A stretch of 64,000 nucleotides of DNA from Chlorocebus sabaeus. Taxonomy: Eukaryota > Chordata > Mammalia > Primates > Cercopithecidae. The translations under genes were made by a program, and so were the position numbers. The notes under the pieces were generated by a model. It was not told the DNA's origin and made no database searches. It worked only from the letters and a program-made list of their open reading frames with translations. Where the stretch lies: positions 435,501 through 499,500 of the forward strand of contig NC_132904.1 in NCBI RefSeq assembly GCF_047675955.1, in the 5' to 3' direction. Below, in pieces: positions 63,589-64,000 of the stretch. Every line of letters starts with the position of its first letter. The stretch's first letter is position 1.

Positions 63589-64000
63589 AAATAAGCATTC
63601 ATTACCGTGGAAGAGGTGAGCGGCGTTGCAGAAGGTTAGGACAAGACACCGCGCTTCTGCTGCCAAGAACATTGACGAGTCCATTCTGTGCTTTCAGGAA
63701 ACCGTCAGGAAATCACAGGACTGCGGACGGCACAGAGGGCAGAAGTGCCCAGGCCTGCCCAGGCACCCCGAGAAGCTCATGCTGATGAGCAGCTGGCACT
63801 GCCATTGGCATTCAGAGTTCTCTGGGCTGCGGGCGGGCAGACGAGGAGACTGCAGCAGAGCACCCTTCGGGGAGTCCCGCCCGAGCAGTGGGGCGGGCCC
63901 CTCAGCACAGACTGCTAAGGGGTTTCCGGGCCGGCCTTCCCTGCTGCAGGGGCCCCCACCCGCACATCACACAATGGGAACACACCTCTGGCAACACAAT

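Larger units (their letters stand above)
59540..64000 (-). other. DEAF1: DEAF1 intron upstream of the first MYND exon
   Basis: Alus lie at 59768-60056, 60295-60585, 61104-61395, 61396-61701 and 63287-63588. 60735-60930 is a CpG-rich unique block. 62890-63286 reads like an old L1 3' UTR (GACTGAGAGACCGTCACAGG, CAACTTTTCTGTAAACCTAA). 61702-62890 and 63589-64000 are unique; I see nothing I can name there. Confidence 0.7.

Overview
This is a primate nuclear genomic window. It has intron-split genes with GT/AG borders, dense Alu and L1 repeats, and GC-rich gene bodies. The gene order is PHRF1(+) > IRF7(-) > CDHR5(-) > SCT(-) > DRD4(+) > DEAF1(-), which is the layout I know from human chromosome 11p15.5. 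The encoded proteins are close to human but not identical. Several young Alus carry diagnostic changes I associate with Old World monkey AluYR elements (CTCAAGCC near the 5' end, GAGACGGG, ACTAGCCGGGCGAGG, GATCCGGCCACTG). I therefore infer a cercopithecid monkey such as a macaque, baboon or guenon. The species inference is from memory of the families, not from a search.

Layout. 47-15334: the last 12 coding exons of PHRF1, from the end of the PHD finger through one very large SR-rich exon to the C-terminal SRI (CTD-binding) domain. The RING and the start of the gene lie upstream of the window. 16107-19190: complete IRF7 on the minus strand, with a TATA-like promoter, an intronic ISRE and an alternative start codon. 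21354-28737: complete CDHR5 on the minus strand (mucin-like protocadherin) with only two 31-residue mucin repeats. 30234-30948: complete SCT (secretin precursor), minus strand. 31505-32118: a 30-bp minisatellite. 32150-40000: an old antisense L1 broken up by about 20 Alu pieces. 41623-45405: complete DRD4 on the plus strand with a six-unit 48-bp exon-3 VNTR. 49056-64000: the 3' end of DEAF1 on the minus strand. Its last two coding exons, which split the MYND zinc finger, are about 10 kb apart and separated by Alus and a plus-strand L1 remnant. The rest is DEAF1 intron.

The genes do not form an operon or pathway. PHRF1 and IRF7 converge tail to tail, as do DRD4 and DEAF1. IRF7, CDHR5 and SCT run in tandem. 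IRF7 is an interferon master regulator, and its control region holds the expected interferon-response element. CDHR5 is an intestinal brush-border adhesion protein, SCT a gut hormone and DRD4 a brain receptor, so neighbours need not share function.

I found no sign of a new multi-gene system. The most noteworthy items are lineage differences in coding tandem repeats (DRD4, CDHR5, SCT), several unannotated minisatellites, and Alu-on-Alu and Alu-on-L1 rearrangements. Splice borders were placed by reading-frame continuity; exon phases sum correctly for every gene. Edges of Alus and L1 fragments are approximate to about 10 bases.
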